Assembly: GCA_964494655.1 (NCBI GenBank) | Contig: CAZBRM010000014.1 | Coordinates: forward strand, 1-12,137 | Reading direction: 5' to 3' | Length of the DNA stretch: 12,137 bases | From: JAHJQT01 sp964494655 | GTDB lineage: Bacteria; Patescibacteriota; Minisyncoccia; Portnoybacterales; UBA2143 | Part shown: one piece after another, positions 1 through 7,747 of the stretch | Layout: every line of letters begins with the position of its first letter | Numbering within the stretch: position 1 is the stretch's first letter | Program-made: the position numbers and the translations under genes | The notes under the pieces: model-generated | The model's database searches: none | Seen by the model: only the letters and a program-made list of their open reading frames with translations | What the model was told of the DNA's origin: nothing

Positions 1-257
1 GGATTTACTCGAGCTGGATAACGTTTGCAAACAGAATTAATTTCTTTTTCAGAAACGCCAAAGCGCTGTAAAGCCATTAAAAAATAATTCGAGCTTCTTC
101 TTAAAATCTTCTTCCATTCAGGAAGAGGGCGAATTGAACGCTTTTTTTTAAATAAAACAGCGCCGTTTGGATTAAAAACTTCTGTTGAGGGCGAAAGAGA
201 GGGGGGTTCTTCTTGAGGCTTGGAAATCAAAGAATCTTCGGAAAGATTTGTTTTCAT
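1..257 (-). CDS. hypothetical protein, N-terminal part (runs off left edge)
   Basis: I do not recognise this protein. Reading the minus strand from an ATG at 257 gives 85 uninterrupted codons to the window edge, so only the N-terminus is visible. Residues 1-30 are polar and rich in Ser, Pro and Glu (ISKPQEEPPSLSPS), probably disordered. From about residue 37 it becomes basic (FKKKRSIRPLPEWKKILRR) and then helical (SSNYFLMALQRFGVSEKEI). No signal peptide or clear membrane segment is visible in the part seen. An extended -10 promoter lies just upstream and the predicted leader is about 20 nt, which supports the start. An A-rich stretch with a weak AAAGA precedes the ATG. Its codons use more G and C than the neighbouring genes. 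That this is a real gene is fairly likely from the open frame plus promoter; its function is unknown. Confidence 0.6.
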   Translation of the reverse strand, partial: MKTNLSEDSLISKPQEEPPSLSPSTEVFNPNGAVLFKKKRSIRPLPEWKKILRRSSNYFLMALQRFGVSEKEINSVCKRYPARVN

Positions 258-264
258 TTTTCTT

Positions 265-279
265 TTTGATTAAATCAAA
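265..279. repeat. short inverted repeat in the 5' leader of the left-edge gene
   Basis: TTTGAT and ATCAAA are separated by TAA, giving a 15-bp palindromic element with 6-bp arms. It lies just downstream of the -10 box of the minus-strand promoter, over its predicted transcription start (about 277). The position would suit an operator. However, arms this short and AT-rich arise by chance often in such DNA, so this is only a candidate. Confidence 0.2.
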
Positions 280-283
280 TTTA

Positions 284-311
284 ATTATAACATAGTGATT
301 TTAAATAACAA
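284..311 (-). promoter_or_regulatory. sigma-70 promoter for the left-edge minus-strand gene
   Basis: On the minus strand there is a perfect TATAAT -10 box (289-284) preceded by TG one base upstream (TGTTATAAT, an extended -10). A TTGTTA -35 box (311-306, 4 of 6 matches to TTGACA) lies 16 bp upstream. The predicted start of transcription is near 277, giving a leader of about 20 nt before the ATG at 257. This is the best-matching housekeeping promoter in the window. It is seen in sequence; activity is inferred. Confidence 0.6.
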
Positions 312-340
312 CATATGGATAACTTTTTTGTTACTCCCCA

Positions 341-369
341 TAGATTTTTTTTACGATAAAAGATACAAT
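341..369 (+). promoter_or_regulatory. possible promoter for the NUDIX-dnaG-rpoD gene train
   Basis: TACAAT (364-369, 5 of 6 matches to TATAAT) overlaps a second candidate, TATAAG (369-374). The only -35-like hexamer at 17-bp spacing is TAGATT (341-346, 3 of 6). The leader to the NUDIX ATG would be about 107 nt. The 258-482 spacer is the only long non-coding stretch upstream of the plus-strand run, so some promoter is expected here, but this match is weak. I see no riboswitch, tRNA or terminator hairpin in the spacer. Confidence 0.25.
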
Positions 370-482
370 ATAAGATATATCAAATACACTTTATTAGCAT
401 TTTAATGGGTGGAGTGGCATTTTTGTGTTTTGCGCAAGATAGTTTAGAAAAAAGTTATTATTATGTTGAATAAAATAAAAAT

Positions 483-983
483 ATGAAAATAAAAAATAAA
501 GAATTACATCGGATAACATCTACAGCTATTATTTATAAAAAGCAGAAGAAAGAAATTAAGTATTTAATTACTCAAAGAAGTTTAGAAAAAAAGGCATTTC
601 CAGGTAAATGGACTGTGCCTGGTGGCGGATTGGAAACGGATGATTATATCAACACTAAAAAAACAACAAAAGATCTTTGGTATTTTGCCATAGAGAATTC
701 TTTAAGAAGAGAAGTAAGAGAAGAAGTTAATTTAGAAGTGGGTAGAGTAAAATATTTATTAGATATTGCTTTTATTATTCCTGGCGGAACTCCAGCAATT
801 ATTTTAAGTTTTTATTGTCCGTATAAATCAGGAAAAATTAAATTAGATGAGGATAATACTAATTATGCTTGGGTAACTTATCAAGAGGCAAAAAAATATG
901 ATTTAATTGAAGGAATTTTGGAAGAAATTGAAATGGTTGAAAAAATACTTAAAGGCGGAAAAAATATAAATTATAAGCGTTAA
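483..983 (+). CDS. NUDIX hydrolase
   Basis: 166-residue NUDIX-fold pyrophosphohydrolase, expected to split a nucleoside diphosphate linked to another moiety (NDP-X) with a divalent metal; the substrate cannot be told. The fold is visible: strand TSTAIIYKK (12-20), YLITQRS (27-33), GKWTVPGGGLE (41-51), then the catalytic helix RREVREEVNLEVG (75-87) with the metal-binding Glu residues. Compared with the standard box (G-x5-E-x7-RE-x2-EE), about 14 extra residues separate PGGG from RRE (TDDYINTKKTTKDLWYFAIE, 52-71), so the usual first Glu is displaced. No membrane segment is seen, so it is cytosolic. The ATG at 483 has no Shine-Dalgarno, only A/T-rich sequence, and the conserved strand starts 11 residues in. 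It is the first gene of the plus-strand train, 4 bp before dnaG, and may be co-transcribed as a housecleaning enzyme. Family is certain; specificity is unknown. Confidence 0.9.
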   Translation: MKIKNKELHRITSTAIIYKKQKKEIKYLITQRSLEKKAFPGKWTVPGGGLETDDYINTKKTTKDLWYFAIENSLRREVREEVNLEVGRVKYLLDIAFIIPGGTPAIILSFYCPYKSGKIKLDEDNTNYAWVTYQEAKKYDLIEGILEEIEMVEKILKGGKNINYKR

Positions 984-987
984 AAAG

Positions 988-2775
988 ATGATTAGCAATC
1001 CAGTAGATGAGATTAAAAGTAAATTGGATATAATTGATGTTCTGGGGGGGTATATTAAGTTGCAGAAAGCAGGACGTAATTATAAGGCGTCTTGTCCTTT
1101 TCATTCTGAAAAAACGCCTTCTTTTATGGTTTCTCCAGAAAGGCAGCTTTGGAAATGTTTTGGGTGCAATAAAGGCGGAAGTATTTTTGATTTTATTATG
1201 GAAATAGAAGGAGTTGAATTCGGCGACGCTTTAAAAATTTTAGCTCAGCGCGCAGGAATTGAATTAAAAAAGATTGATCCTAAAATAAAAACTGAAAGAA
1301 CCAAATTATATGAAATTTGCAGTTTAGCTAATTCTTTCTTTATAAAACAATTTGAAGCAAGCAAAACGGGCAAAAGTATGCAAGAGTATCTTACAAGACG
1401 CGGATTAAAACAGAAAATAATTAAAGATTGGCAAATTGGCTATGCCCCTAATGGATGGCAATCATTATTAGATTTTTTAAATAGTAGAGGTTATTCTGAC
1501 GAAGATGTCTTAAGATCTGGCTTAGCTGTTAAAAGCGAAAAAAACATAAACAAAAATAAATATTATGATAGATTTCGAGATAGGATTATTTTTCCTATTA
1601 AAGATATAAATGGAATTATTGTTGGCTTTACGGGCCGTGAAAATCCTAATAATCCGAATGAAAATATGGGTAAGTATATTAATACTCCCAATACTTTAAT
1701 TTACGATAAAAGTCGTATTTTATACGGATTAGATAAGGCGAAAATGGATATAAAAAATAATGATTTATGCATTTTAGTAGAAGGCCAGACAGATGTGATT
1801 ATGTCGCATCAAGCTGGATTTGCCAATACAATAGCAAGTTCTGGAACCGCTCTAACCGAAGAACAGTTAAAAATTATTAAACGCTATACGAAAAATTTAG
1901 CAACTGCATTTGATATGGATTCAGCTGGTGAAATGGCCACTAAAAAAGGAATTGATTTAGCCCTTCAATTAGGTTTTAATGCTAAAGTAATAAATTTGTC
2001 TAAAAATCAAGATCCTGCTGATTGCATTAAAAAAAGCGTTTCTTTGTGGTCTGAATTAGTTAATAATGCTGAATATTTAATTGAATTTTATCTAAACAGC
2101 GCTTTTTCAAGAAATGATTCAAATACATTAGAAGGGAAAAAAGAAATAAGCAAGGAAATTTTACCAATTATAAAAAAAATTACTAATAATGTTGAACAAG
2201 CTTATTGGATTCAAGAATCAGCTAATCGCTTAATGATTCAGGAAAACGCTTTAATTGAAGAATTAAAAAAAATTAAAGATACAAATTATTATCCAAATAA
2301 TAGTTCTATAAATAATAATGTTATAAATAAAAAAGATTTTATTCAAATGCCTCCTCTTGAAGAATATACGCTTGGACTTGTATTGGCTTATCCTAAAATT
2401 TTTAAAAAATACCGAAATAAGTTGTATGATTTATTTACTGATCCTTATTTAAAAGAAATATTTGAAATTTTTAATAAAAATAAAATCAAAAAAAACGATT
2501 TAAAAACACTTAAGAATAATCTGCCTAATGACTTGTTTGAAAAAACTAATAATATTATTTTTAAAACAGAATCCCAAAGAAATTTAATTGAGGAATTCAA
2601 TCCTAAAAAAGAAATTAAATTTTGTTTTGGCCAATTACAAAAAAGAAATATGCAAAAAGAATTAAATAGATTAAATTTAGCAATAAAGCAAGCAGAAATT
2701 AAAAAAGACGAAGTATTACTAAAAAAATTAACTGAAGATTTTAATAAATTAATTAGAGAAAATAATGTAATATAA
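988..2775 (+). CDS. dnaG: DNA primase DnaG
   Basis: Primase that makes the RNA primers for lagging-strand synthesis, working with the replicative helicase. All three regions of the family are visible in 595 residues (E. coli 581). An N-terminal CHC2 zinc finger has C36-x2-H39 and C57-x2-C60 (CPFH and CFGC). The RNA-polymerase core includes GFTGRE. The TOPRIM metal site has E265-G-Q-T-D269, then D309-M-D311 and the DPAD motif near 350. The C-terminal part (about 400-595) is Lys/Asn-rich and helical, consistent with the helicase-interaction region but little conserved. EGQTD replaces the EGYMD common in other bacteria; the metal-binding Glu is kept. It starts 4 bp after the NUDIX stop and ends 5 bp before rpoD, matching the classical dnaG-rpoD pairing, but rpsU is not the gene upstream. 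The second residue pattern (ISNPVDEIKSKLDI) fits normal DnaG starts, so the ATG at 988 is secure. Confidence 0.98.
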   Translation: MISNPVDEIKSKLDIIDVLGGYIKLQKAGRNYKASCPFHSEKTPSFMVSPERQLWKCFGCNKGGSIFDFIMEIEGVEFGDALKILAQRAGIELKKIDPKIKTERTKLYEICSLANSFFIKQFEASKTGKSMQEYLTRRGLKQKIIKDWQIGYAPNGWQSLLDFLNSRGYSDEDVLRSGLAVKSEKNINKNKYYDRFRDRIIFPIKDINGIIVGFTGRENPNNPNENMGKYINTPNTLIYDKSRILYGLDKAKMDIKNNDLCILVEGQTDVIMSHQAGFANTIASSGTALTEEQLKIIKRYTKNLATAFDMDSAGEMATKKGIDLALQLGFNAKVINLSKNQDPADCIKKSVSLWSELVNNAEYLIEFYLNSAFSRNDSNTLEGKKEISKEILPIIKKITNNVEQAYWIQESANRLMIQENALIEELKKIKDTNYYPNNSSINNNVINKKDFIQMPPLEEYTLGLVLAYPKIFKKYRNKLYDLFTDPYLKEIFEIFNKNKIKKNDLKTLKNNLPNDLFEKTNNIIFKTESQRNLIEEFNPKKEIKFCFGQLQKRNMQKELNRLNLAIKQAEIKKDEVLLKKLTEDFNKLIRENNVI

Positions 2776-2780
2776 TCAAT

Positions 2781-3974
2781 ATGGCTACAAAAAAGAAAGA
2801 AGTAAAAAAGAGAAAAATAAATAGGCCTGTTAGAAAACCAAAAGCAAAACCAAGAAAAAAACCTGCAAATAAGCGTAAATATACTAAAAAAAGAGTTAAA
2901 AAAGTTTTAATTACTGATGAGAAAATTCAGGATTTAATAAACAGAGGAAGAGAGAGGGGATTTGTTACTGAATCAGAATTGCTTAAATTAGCTCCAAAAA
3001 TTGAATTTGACATATCTGGATTGGAAAAAACATACGAGAAGCTAAAAGAAAATAACATAAAAGTAGTTGAATCAATAGAATTTTTAGAAGATTCTTCTCA
3101 AAGGAAAAAGAAACCAGTTAAAGATGACATATCTTTTCGTTTACAATCTTTTGATAATGTTCAAATGTATTTAAAAGAAATAGGAAGGGTGCCTTTGTTA
3201 ACAGCGCACGAAGAAGTAAAGTTAGCTAAGCTTATTGAGTGTGGAGAGGAAGAAGCAAGGCAAAAATTAACACAGGCTAATTTAAGATTAGTTGTTAATA
3301 TTGCTAAAAGATATGTTGGAAGAAGCCGTAATTTAAGTTTGCTTGATTTAATTCAAGAAGGAAATATCGGTCTTTTTAAAGCAGTTGAAAAATTTGATTA
3401 TCATAGGGGGTATAAGTTTTCTACTTATGCTACTTGGTGGATTAGACAGGCAGTTACAAGGGCATTAGCTGATCAATCAAGAACTATTAGAATTCCCGTT
3501 CATATGGTTGAAACAATAAGCAAGTATACTCAAGTTAAACGCCTGCTTTTGCAAAATTTAGGACGAGAGCCTCTTCCCGAAGAAATTGCTTCTGAGATGG
3601 AAGAAAGTGTTGAAAAAATAAGGCATATTATAAAAATTTCGCAAGAAACCATTTCTTTAGAAACGCCTGTTGGCGGCAATGATGAAGAAAGCAATTTAGG
3701 GGAATTTGTAAAAGATGAAAAAACAATTTCTCCTAATCAAATGGCTGCAAGAAAATTACTTCAAAATAGATTAAAAGAAATTTTAGTTGATTTATCTCCA
3801 AGAGAGCAAAGGATTTTAGAAATGCGTTTCGGCTTGAAAGATGGGATTACTCATACATTAGAAGAAGTGGGCAAAGAATTCGGCGTAACAAGGGAAAGAA
3901 TCAGGCAAATAGAAGCAAAATCTTTAGAAAAAATTAGGCAGCACAAAAAAATAAAGAGATTAAAAGGATATTAA
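2781..3974 (+). CDS. rpoD: RNA polymerase primary sigma factor RpoD (sigma-70)
   Basis: Housekeeping sigma factor that directs RNA polymerase to -10/-35 promoters. Regions in order across 397 residues: a very basic tail (1-41, 23 Lys/Arg); a region 1.1-like helical domain (about 45-103); region 1.2 (SFDNVQMYLKEIGRVPLLT, 123-141); region 2 with NLRLVVNIAKRY, DLIQEGN (189-195) and the -10 recognition/melting stretch YKFSTYATWWIRQA (211-224); region 3 (about 240-315); region 4 helix-turn-helix TLEEVGKEFGVTRERIRQIE (359-378) for the -35. The large non-conserved insert found between regions 1.2 and 2 in E. coli is absent. The Met at 2781 is the only ATG before region 1.1; it is 5 bp after dnaG and has no Shine-Dalgarno. 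Presence of full regions 1.1 to 4 marks it as primary rather than alternative sigma. The polybasic tail resembles histone H1-type sequence; its role is not known from the sequence. Confidence 0.97.
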   Translation: MATKKKEVKKRKINRPVRKPKAKPRKKPANKRKYTKKRVKKVLITDEKIQDLINRGRERGFVTESELLKLAPKIEFDISGLEKTYEKLKENNIKVVESIEFLEDSSQRKKKPVKDDISFRLQSFDNVQMYLKEIGRVPLLTAHEEVKLAKLIECGEEEARQKLTQANLRLVVNIAKRYVGRSRNLSLLDLIQEGNIGLFKAVEKFDYHRGYKFSTYATWWIRQAVTRALADQSRTIRIPVHMVETISKYTQVKRLLLQNLGREPLPEEIASEMEESVEKIRHIIKISQETISLETPVGGNDEESNLGEFVKDEKTISPNQMAARKLLQNRLKEILVDLSPREQRILEMRFGLKDGITHTLEEVGKEFGVTRERIRQIEAKSLEKIRQHKKIKRLKGY

Positions 3975-3977
3975 AAA

Positions 3978-5677
3978 ATGAAAAAAAATATCGTTATTCT
4001 ATTAACTGAATTAGTAGCTGTTTTTTTAATGGTATTTAATATTTTACCAAGAGAAGCAAGCTTTTTTATTACTGGTTTGCTAATTTTTTATTTTATTTTC
4101 ANNNNNNNNNNNNNNNNNNNNNNNNNNNNNNNNNNNNNNNNNNNNNNNNNNNNNNNNNNNNNNNNNNNNNNNNNNNNNNNNNNNNNNNNNNNNNNNNNNN
4201 NCCAAGAGAAGCAAGCTTTTTTATTACTGGTTTGCTAATTTTTTATTTTATTTTCAGTCCATTAGAAGATTCCCTGTGGGTTTTTATTGCTTCTATTCCT
4301 TTGTTTGTGGCTTTGCCAATTACAGAAAATTTTGACACTGTAGCTAACTGGAGAATTTTATCAGCAGTTTTATTTCTGGTTTTATTTTTTAAACAGGGAA
4401 TTCCAATAAATTTAGTAAAAAATAATCTTGGAAAATGGCGCTTAAAAGAAAATTTTAAGCACTATCAAGCTGAATATTTAACGGGAATATTTTTATTAAT
4501 TGCAATTGCTTCATTATTTATTGCTGATAATATGTTTATTGGAATAAAAAAAATTCTTTTTTTAATAAATATTTTTCTTTTATATATTATTATTAGAAAC
4601 TTAGCTCATAAAAATAAAAAGATAATACTTAAAGTAATGAATGCAATGAAAGTAGCTATCGGATTAGTTTTGGGAATTGGTTTTTTACAGCTAATTATGG
4701 TATTTTTTATGAATCTTCATAAGTTCTGGTATCTTTGGGACAAAAACGTAATTAATGTTTTTTATGGCATTGATTTAAGTAATCTTTTATCTTATAGCAA
4801 TACCTGGTTTTCTTATTATTCTTATCAGCTTCCAACCTTACGTATGTTTTCTATTTTTCCTGATTCTCATTCTTTTGCTTTTTTTTGTATTTTAGCTATT
4901 CCTTTTTTCTTAACAGCTATATTTATACGCAAAAAAGGCGCTAAGAAAGAAGCGATATTTCTTTATCTAATGTTAAATAGCTGTTTATTAGCTATTATAT
5001 TTTCAGGTTCAAGAGGAGCCTGGGTAAGCGCTTTTGGAGTTTTTTTAATATGCTTGTTCGCAATTATATTGCATTTTTCTCCAGCTATTCGTTTAAGACA
5101 AAAACAAATTCAACTTATTCTTGGTTGCTTTATAATTTTTTTCCTTTTATTTCCAATTGCTTCAGCAATTCTTTTTATGCCTCAATATATTGAATTAGGT
5201 AGAGATGCTCTTTCTAATGTTTCATTATTTGAAAGAACTAGGAGCATTATTAATTTTGCTGAAACATCAATAAAAAGCCGATTAGAAATCTGGCAAAGAA
5301 CAGCTGATTCAATAATAATACAACCATTATTAGGAGTAGGTATAGGAAATTTTCCTTCAGTTCTTAATGAAGATCTTTCTTTTTCTAAAAGAGGATCCTC
5401 AGCTCACAATCTTTATCTTGATTTTGCCGCAGAAATAGGCATTTTTGCCTTATTTATATTATTAATTATTTTTTGGAAAATATTTAAGAGAGCCTGGTAT
5501 TTTTTTCAGGGGAAAATAAAAGAAAATAATTTGTATTTAAATATATGGACCGGTTTTTTTGCAATTGCTTTCCTATGGATTTTAGGTTATAGTTTATTTG
5601 ACGTTGTTCTTCTTAATGACAAGGTCCTTTTATTTTTTGTAACTAATGTAGCCGTATTATATTCTTATGCATCATAA
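3978..5677 (+). CDS. O-antigen ligase / Wzy-type polymerase family membrane protein (interrupted by an assembly gap)
   Basis: Multi-spanning inner-membrane protein of the O-antigen ligase/polymerase (Wzy_C) family, which joins lipid-linked sugar chains to each other or to an acceptor on the outer face of the membrane. About a dozen hydrophobic segments are visible. Family hallmarks, numbered on the repaired protein, are SGSRGAW (about 291-297), SRLEIWQRTADSI ... LLGVGIGNF (382-407) and SSAHNLYLDFAAEIG (422-436), with the HNxYL and ExG signature. The frame is broken by 100 Ns at 4102-4201, flanked by identical 55-bp copies. Deleting the gap and one copy joins the frames exactly (1545 bp, 514 residues). 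The Met at 4232 is inside the second copy and is not a real start. AAGGA at 3964-3968, 9 nt before the ATG, is one of the few plausible Shine-Dalgarno sites here. The gene lies 3 bp after rpoD and overlaps the next GT2 by 11 bp. Whether it acts as ligase or polymerase cannot be decided. Confidence 0.85.
4047..4101 (+). repeat. 55-bp direct repeat, left copy, abutting the N gap
   Basis: This 55-base stretch is identical to 4202-4256 and ends exactly at the first N. Exact flanking of a gap by copies of this length is what two contigs ending in the same assembly-graph overlap produce; 55 is a common k-mer size. It is best read as one genomic sequence printed twice rather than a biological repeat. 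Confidence 0.9.
4102..4201. other. scaffold gap of exactly 100 N
   Basis: One hundred undetermined bases, the usual placeholder for a gap of unknown size. The flanking 55-bp copies and the frame-perfect join after collapse suggest that the true gap size is about minus 55, meaning no sequence is missing. Confidence 0.98.
4202..4256 (+). repeat. 55-bp direct repeat, right copy, abutting the N gap
   Basis: Second copy of the 55-base stretch, beginning at the first base after the Ns. After it the sequence continues with codons for SPLEDSLWVF, which are in frame with the left copy. The ATG at 4232 inside it corresponds to the internal Leu-Leu-Ile stretch of the left copy read in another frame offset by the gap, so it should not be used as a gene start. 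Confidence 0.9.
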
Positions 5678-6704
5678 TAATCCATTAGTTTCAATAAATC
5701 TTATTACATATAATAGCCAAAAATATATTAATGATTGTTTAGGGTCTGTTTTTGGCCAAACATATACTAATTTAGAAATTTTGATTATTGATAATGCTTC
5801 AACAGACAAGACAATAGATTATCTTAAAAAATTTCCGAAGAGGCCAAATTTAAGAATTATTTTTAATAAAAAGAATATTGGATTTTCTGCAGGGCATAAT
5901 CAAGGAATTAAAAACAGCAAAGGAAATTTTATTTTATGCCTCAATCATGATGTTGCTTTAAACAAGGATTTTGTTGAAAAAGCTATTGAAATAATTAAAA
6001 AAGATGATAAAATAGCAGCTGTTCAAGGTAAATTATTGAGATGGAATACAGGTAATCCAATTTCTAATGATTTTAATGATTATAATATTTCTAAAATAAT
6101 AGATACATCAGGATTAACTATCTTTAAAAATAGGCGTATTATCAATAAGGGACAGGGGCAGATTGATGAAAAGCAATTTGGAAAAATTGAAGAAATTTTT
6201 GGAGCAGATGGAGCTGCTCCCATTTATCGGCGCAAGGCATTAGAAGATATTAAAATTAATAATGAATATTTTGACGAAGATTTTTTCTGCTACAAAGAAG
6301 ATGTTGATTTAGCTTGGAGGTTGCGTCTTTATGGGTGGAAAGCTGTATACCAGCCAAATTCAATCGCTTTACATGATAGAACATCGGGAGAAAACGCAAC
6401 ATTAAATTATACAGGTATAATTAAAGAAAGATTGAAAATAAATAAATTTTCAAAATACCTAGCTTTTAAAAATCAGCGCTTGATGCAAATTAAAAATGAA
6501 CAAATTTGGCTTCTAATTAATCATTTGCCTTGGTTTTTGCCAAAAGAAGTTATTTCATGGATTTATGTTTTAGTTTTTGAAAGATATACGTGGAAAGCTA
6601 TTAAAGATTTATTCAAACAAATGCCAGATGCTTTTCGCAAAAGAAAAATCATTATGTCAAAAAAAAGGATGAGCGCTTGTGAAATGAAAAAATGGTTTAA
6701 TTAA
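5667..6704 (+). CDS. family 2 glycosyltransferase (GT2), rhamnosyltransferase-like
   Basis: 345-residue inverting GT-A glycosyltransferase, expected to move a sugar from a nucleotide donor to a lipid-linked glycan on the cytosolic face of the membrane. Visible motifs: VSINLITYNSQKYINDCLGS (8-27), LIIDNASTDKT (39-49, nucleotide binding), NIGFSAGHNQGI (70-81), CLNHDV (91-96, in the place of the metal-binding DxD, with Asp95 retained), FGADGAAPIYRRKAL (178-192) and FDEDFFCYKEDVDLAWRL (202-219) with the catalytic-base ED at 211-212. The C-terminal 100 residues hold an amphipathic, Trp-rich stretch (IWLLINHLPWFLPKEVISWIYVLVF) that may bind the membrane. The ATG lies within the end of the ligase gene (11-bp overlap), suggesting translational coupling; there is no other good start before the first strand. 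Donor and acceptor are unknown. Confidence 0.93.
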   Translation: MHHNNPLVSINLITYNSQKYINDCLGSVFGQTYTNLEILIIDNASTDKTIDYLKKFPKRPNLRIIFNKKNIGFSAGHNQGIKNSKGNFILCLNHDVALNKDFVEKAIEIIKKDDKIAAVQGKLLRWNTGNPISNDFNDYNISKIIDTSGLTIFKNRRIINKGQGQIDEKQFGKIEEIFGADGAAPIYRRKALEDIKINNEYFDEDFFCYKEDVDLAWRLRLYGWKAVYQPNSIALHDRTSGENATLNYTGIIKERLKINKFSKYLAFKNQRLMQIKNEQIWLLINHLPWFLPKEVISWIYVLVFERYTWKAIKDLFKQMPDAFRKRKIIMSKKRMSACEMKKWFN

Positions 6705-6723
6705 TACTCGTTTCAATTATTAA

Positions 6724-7737
6724 ATGTCAAAAATTAAAGTTAAAATTTTTATATTCTTCTTCCTATTAATTGTAATCGGCTTATTTTCTTTTTTATTTTT
6801 TAAAACAAGCTTTACTATTAGCCAAGTCATTAATCAAGAAAATAATGGAGAAATTTTGCCTTTTCATGACGATTTACCTGATTTACCCAAAGATGATCCA
6901 GACAGAATAAATATCTTGCTTTTAGGCAGTAGGGGAATTGATGAACCAGGAGATGGAAAATTACTTTCTGATTCAATTATTTTAATTAGTATAAAAAAAA
7001 GCACTGAACAAGTTGCTTTAATTTCATTTCCAAGAGATTTTTACATCCAGCTTTGGTGTTCAGATGAAAAGAAAAAAATAAATTTTGCTTATGCTTATGG
7101 GGGATTAAGTTGCGCCAAAAAAACAGTTTCTTATTTAAGCGGTCTTTATATTAATTATGCAGTCAGTATTAATTTTCAAGGATTAGTAAAATTAATTAAT
7201 GATTTAGGCGGCATTGATATTTATCTAGACGAACCTTTTGAAGAAAGTTTTCAATGGGCTAAAGAAGGATGGGAAGAAGACGAGCATTGGTTTATTAAAG
7301 AAATTGAAGGAGAAGAAAAATGGGTTTTTTATTTGCCTGAAGGTAAAAATCATCTAGACGGCAAAACAGTTCTTTATTATGTTCGTTCACGCTATTCAAC
7401 TAATGATTTTGACAGAATGCGCCGTCAACAGGATGTATTAATGTCTATTAAAGAAAAAGGTCTTTCTTTAAATGTTTTACTTAACCCTATAAAGATATAT
7501 AATCTTTTAGATACATTAGGGAAAAATATTAAAACAGATATGGGATTAGATGATACAAAAAAGATAATTGATTTATCTTCAGATTTAAATATAGAGAATA
7601 TAAAGACGGAAGTTTTTGATATTTCTCCAAATGGTTTGCTTTATCATACATTTATTAATGAAGAATATGTTCTTTTGCCTATTGGAGATAATTTTGATAA
7701 GATTCAAGAAGTATGCAAGAATATATTTGATATATAA
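6724..7737 (+). CDS. LytR-CpsA-Psr (LCP) family glycopolymer transferase
   Basis: Membrane-anchored enzyme that transfers glycan chains from an undecaprenyl-pyrophosphate carrier to the cell wall or another surface acceptor. One N-terminal membrane segment (IKVKIFIFFFLLIVIGLFSFLFF, about 4-26) leaves the catalytic domain (about 60-300) outside. LCP hallmarks are visible: INILLLGSRG (62-71), LLSDSIILISI with Asp83 (80-90), SFPRDFYI with Arg104 and Asp105 (101-108), KINFAYAYGG (118-127), NDLGGIDIYL (159-168) and YYVRSR ... DRMRRQQDVL (218-239). An acidic, Trp-rich insert (about 173-207) separates the last two. Cys112 and Cys130 lie close together and could form a disulfide outside the membrane. 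The gene follows the first GT2 by 19 bp, without a Shine-Dalgarno, and precedes the second GT2 by 10 bp, so it likely attaches the polymer made by its neighbours. The length (337) is normal for the family. Confidence 0.94.
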   Translation: MSKIKVKIFIFFFLLIVIGLFSFLFFKTSFTISQVINQENNGEILPFHDDLPDLPKDDPDRINILLLGSRGIDEPGDGKLLSDSIILISIKKSTEQVALISFPRDFYIQLWCSDEKKKINFAYAYGGLSCAKKTVSYLSGLYINYAVSINFQGLVKLINDLGGIDIYLDEPFEESFQWAKEGWEEDEHWFIKEIEGEEKWVFYLPEGKNHLDGKTVLYYVRSRYSTNDFDRMRRQQDVLMSIKEKGLSLNVLLNPIKIYNLLDTLGKNIKTDMGLDDTKKIIDLSSDLNIENIKTEVFDISPNGLLYHTFINEEYVLLPIGDNFDKIQEVCKNIFDI

Positions 7738-7747
7738 TAAAATTAAA

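Noticed and set aside
405..473. 22-codon ORF (MGGVAFLCFAQDSLE...) before the NUDIX gene as a leader peptide
   Set aside because: It has no ribosome site, no regulatory codon run, and no attenuator hairpin after it; chance is enough to explain it.
4232..4256. Gene start at 4232 for the ligase/polymerase
   Set aside because: It falls in the duplicated contig end; the left copy shows that this is an internal position of a longer gene.
7616..7747. Upstream extension of the second GT2 frame (44 more codons)
   Set aside because: It lies inside the LCP gene in another frame, and the GT2 first strand begins right after the ATG at 7748.
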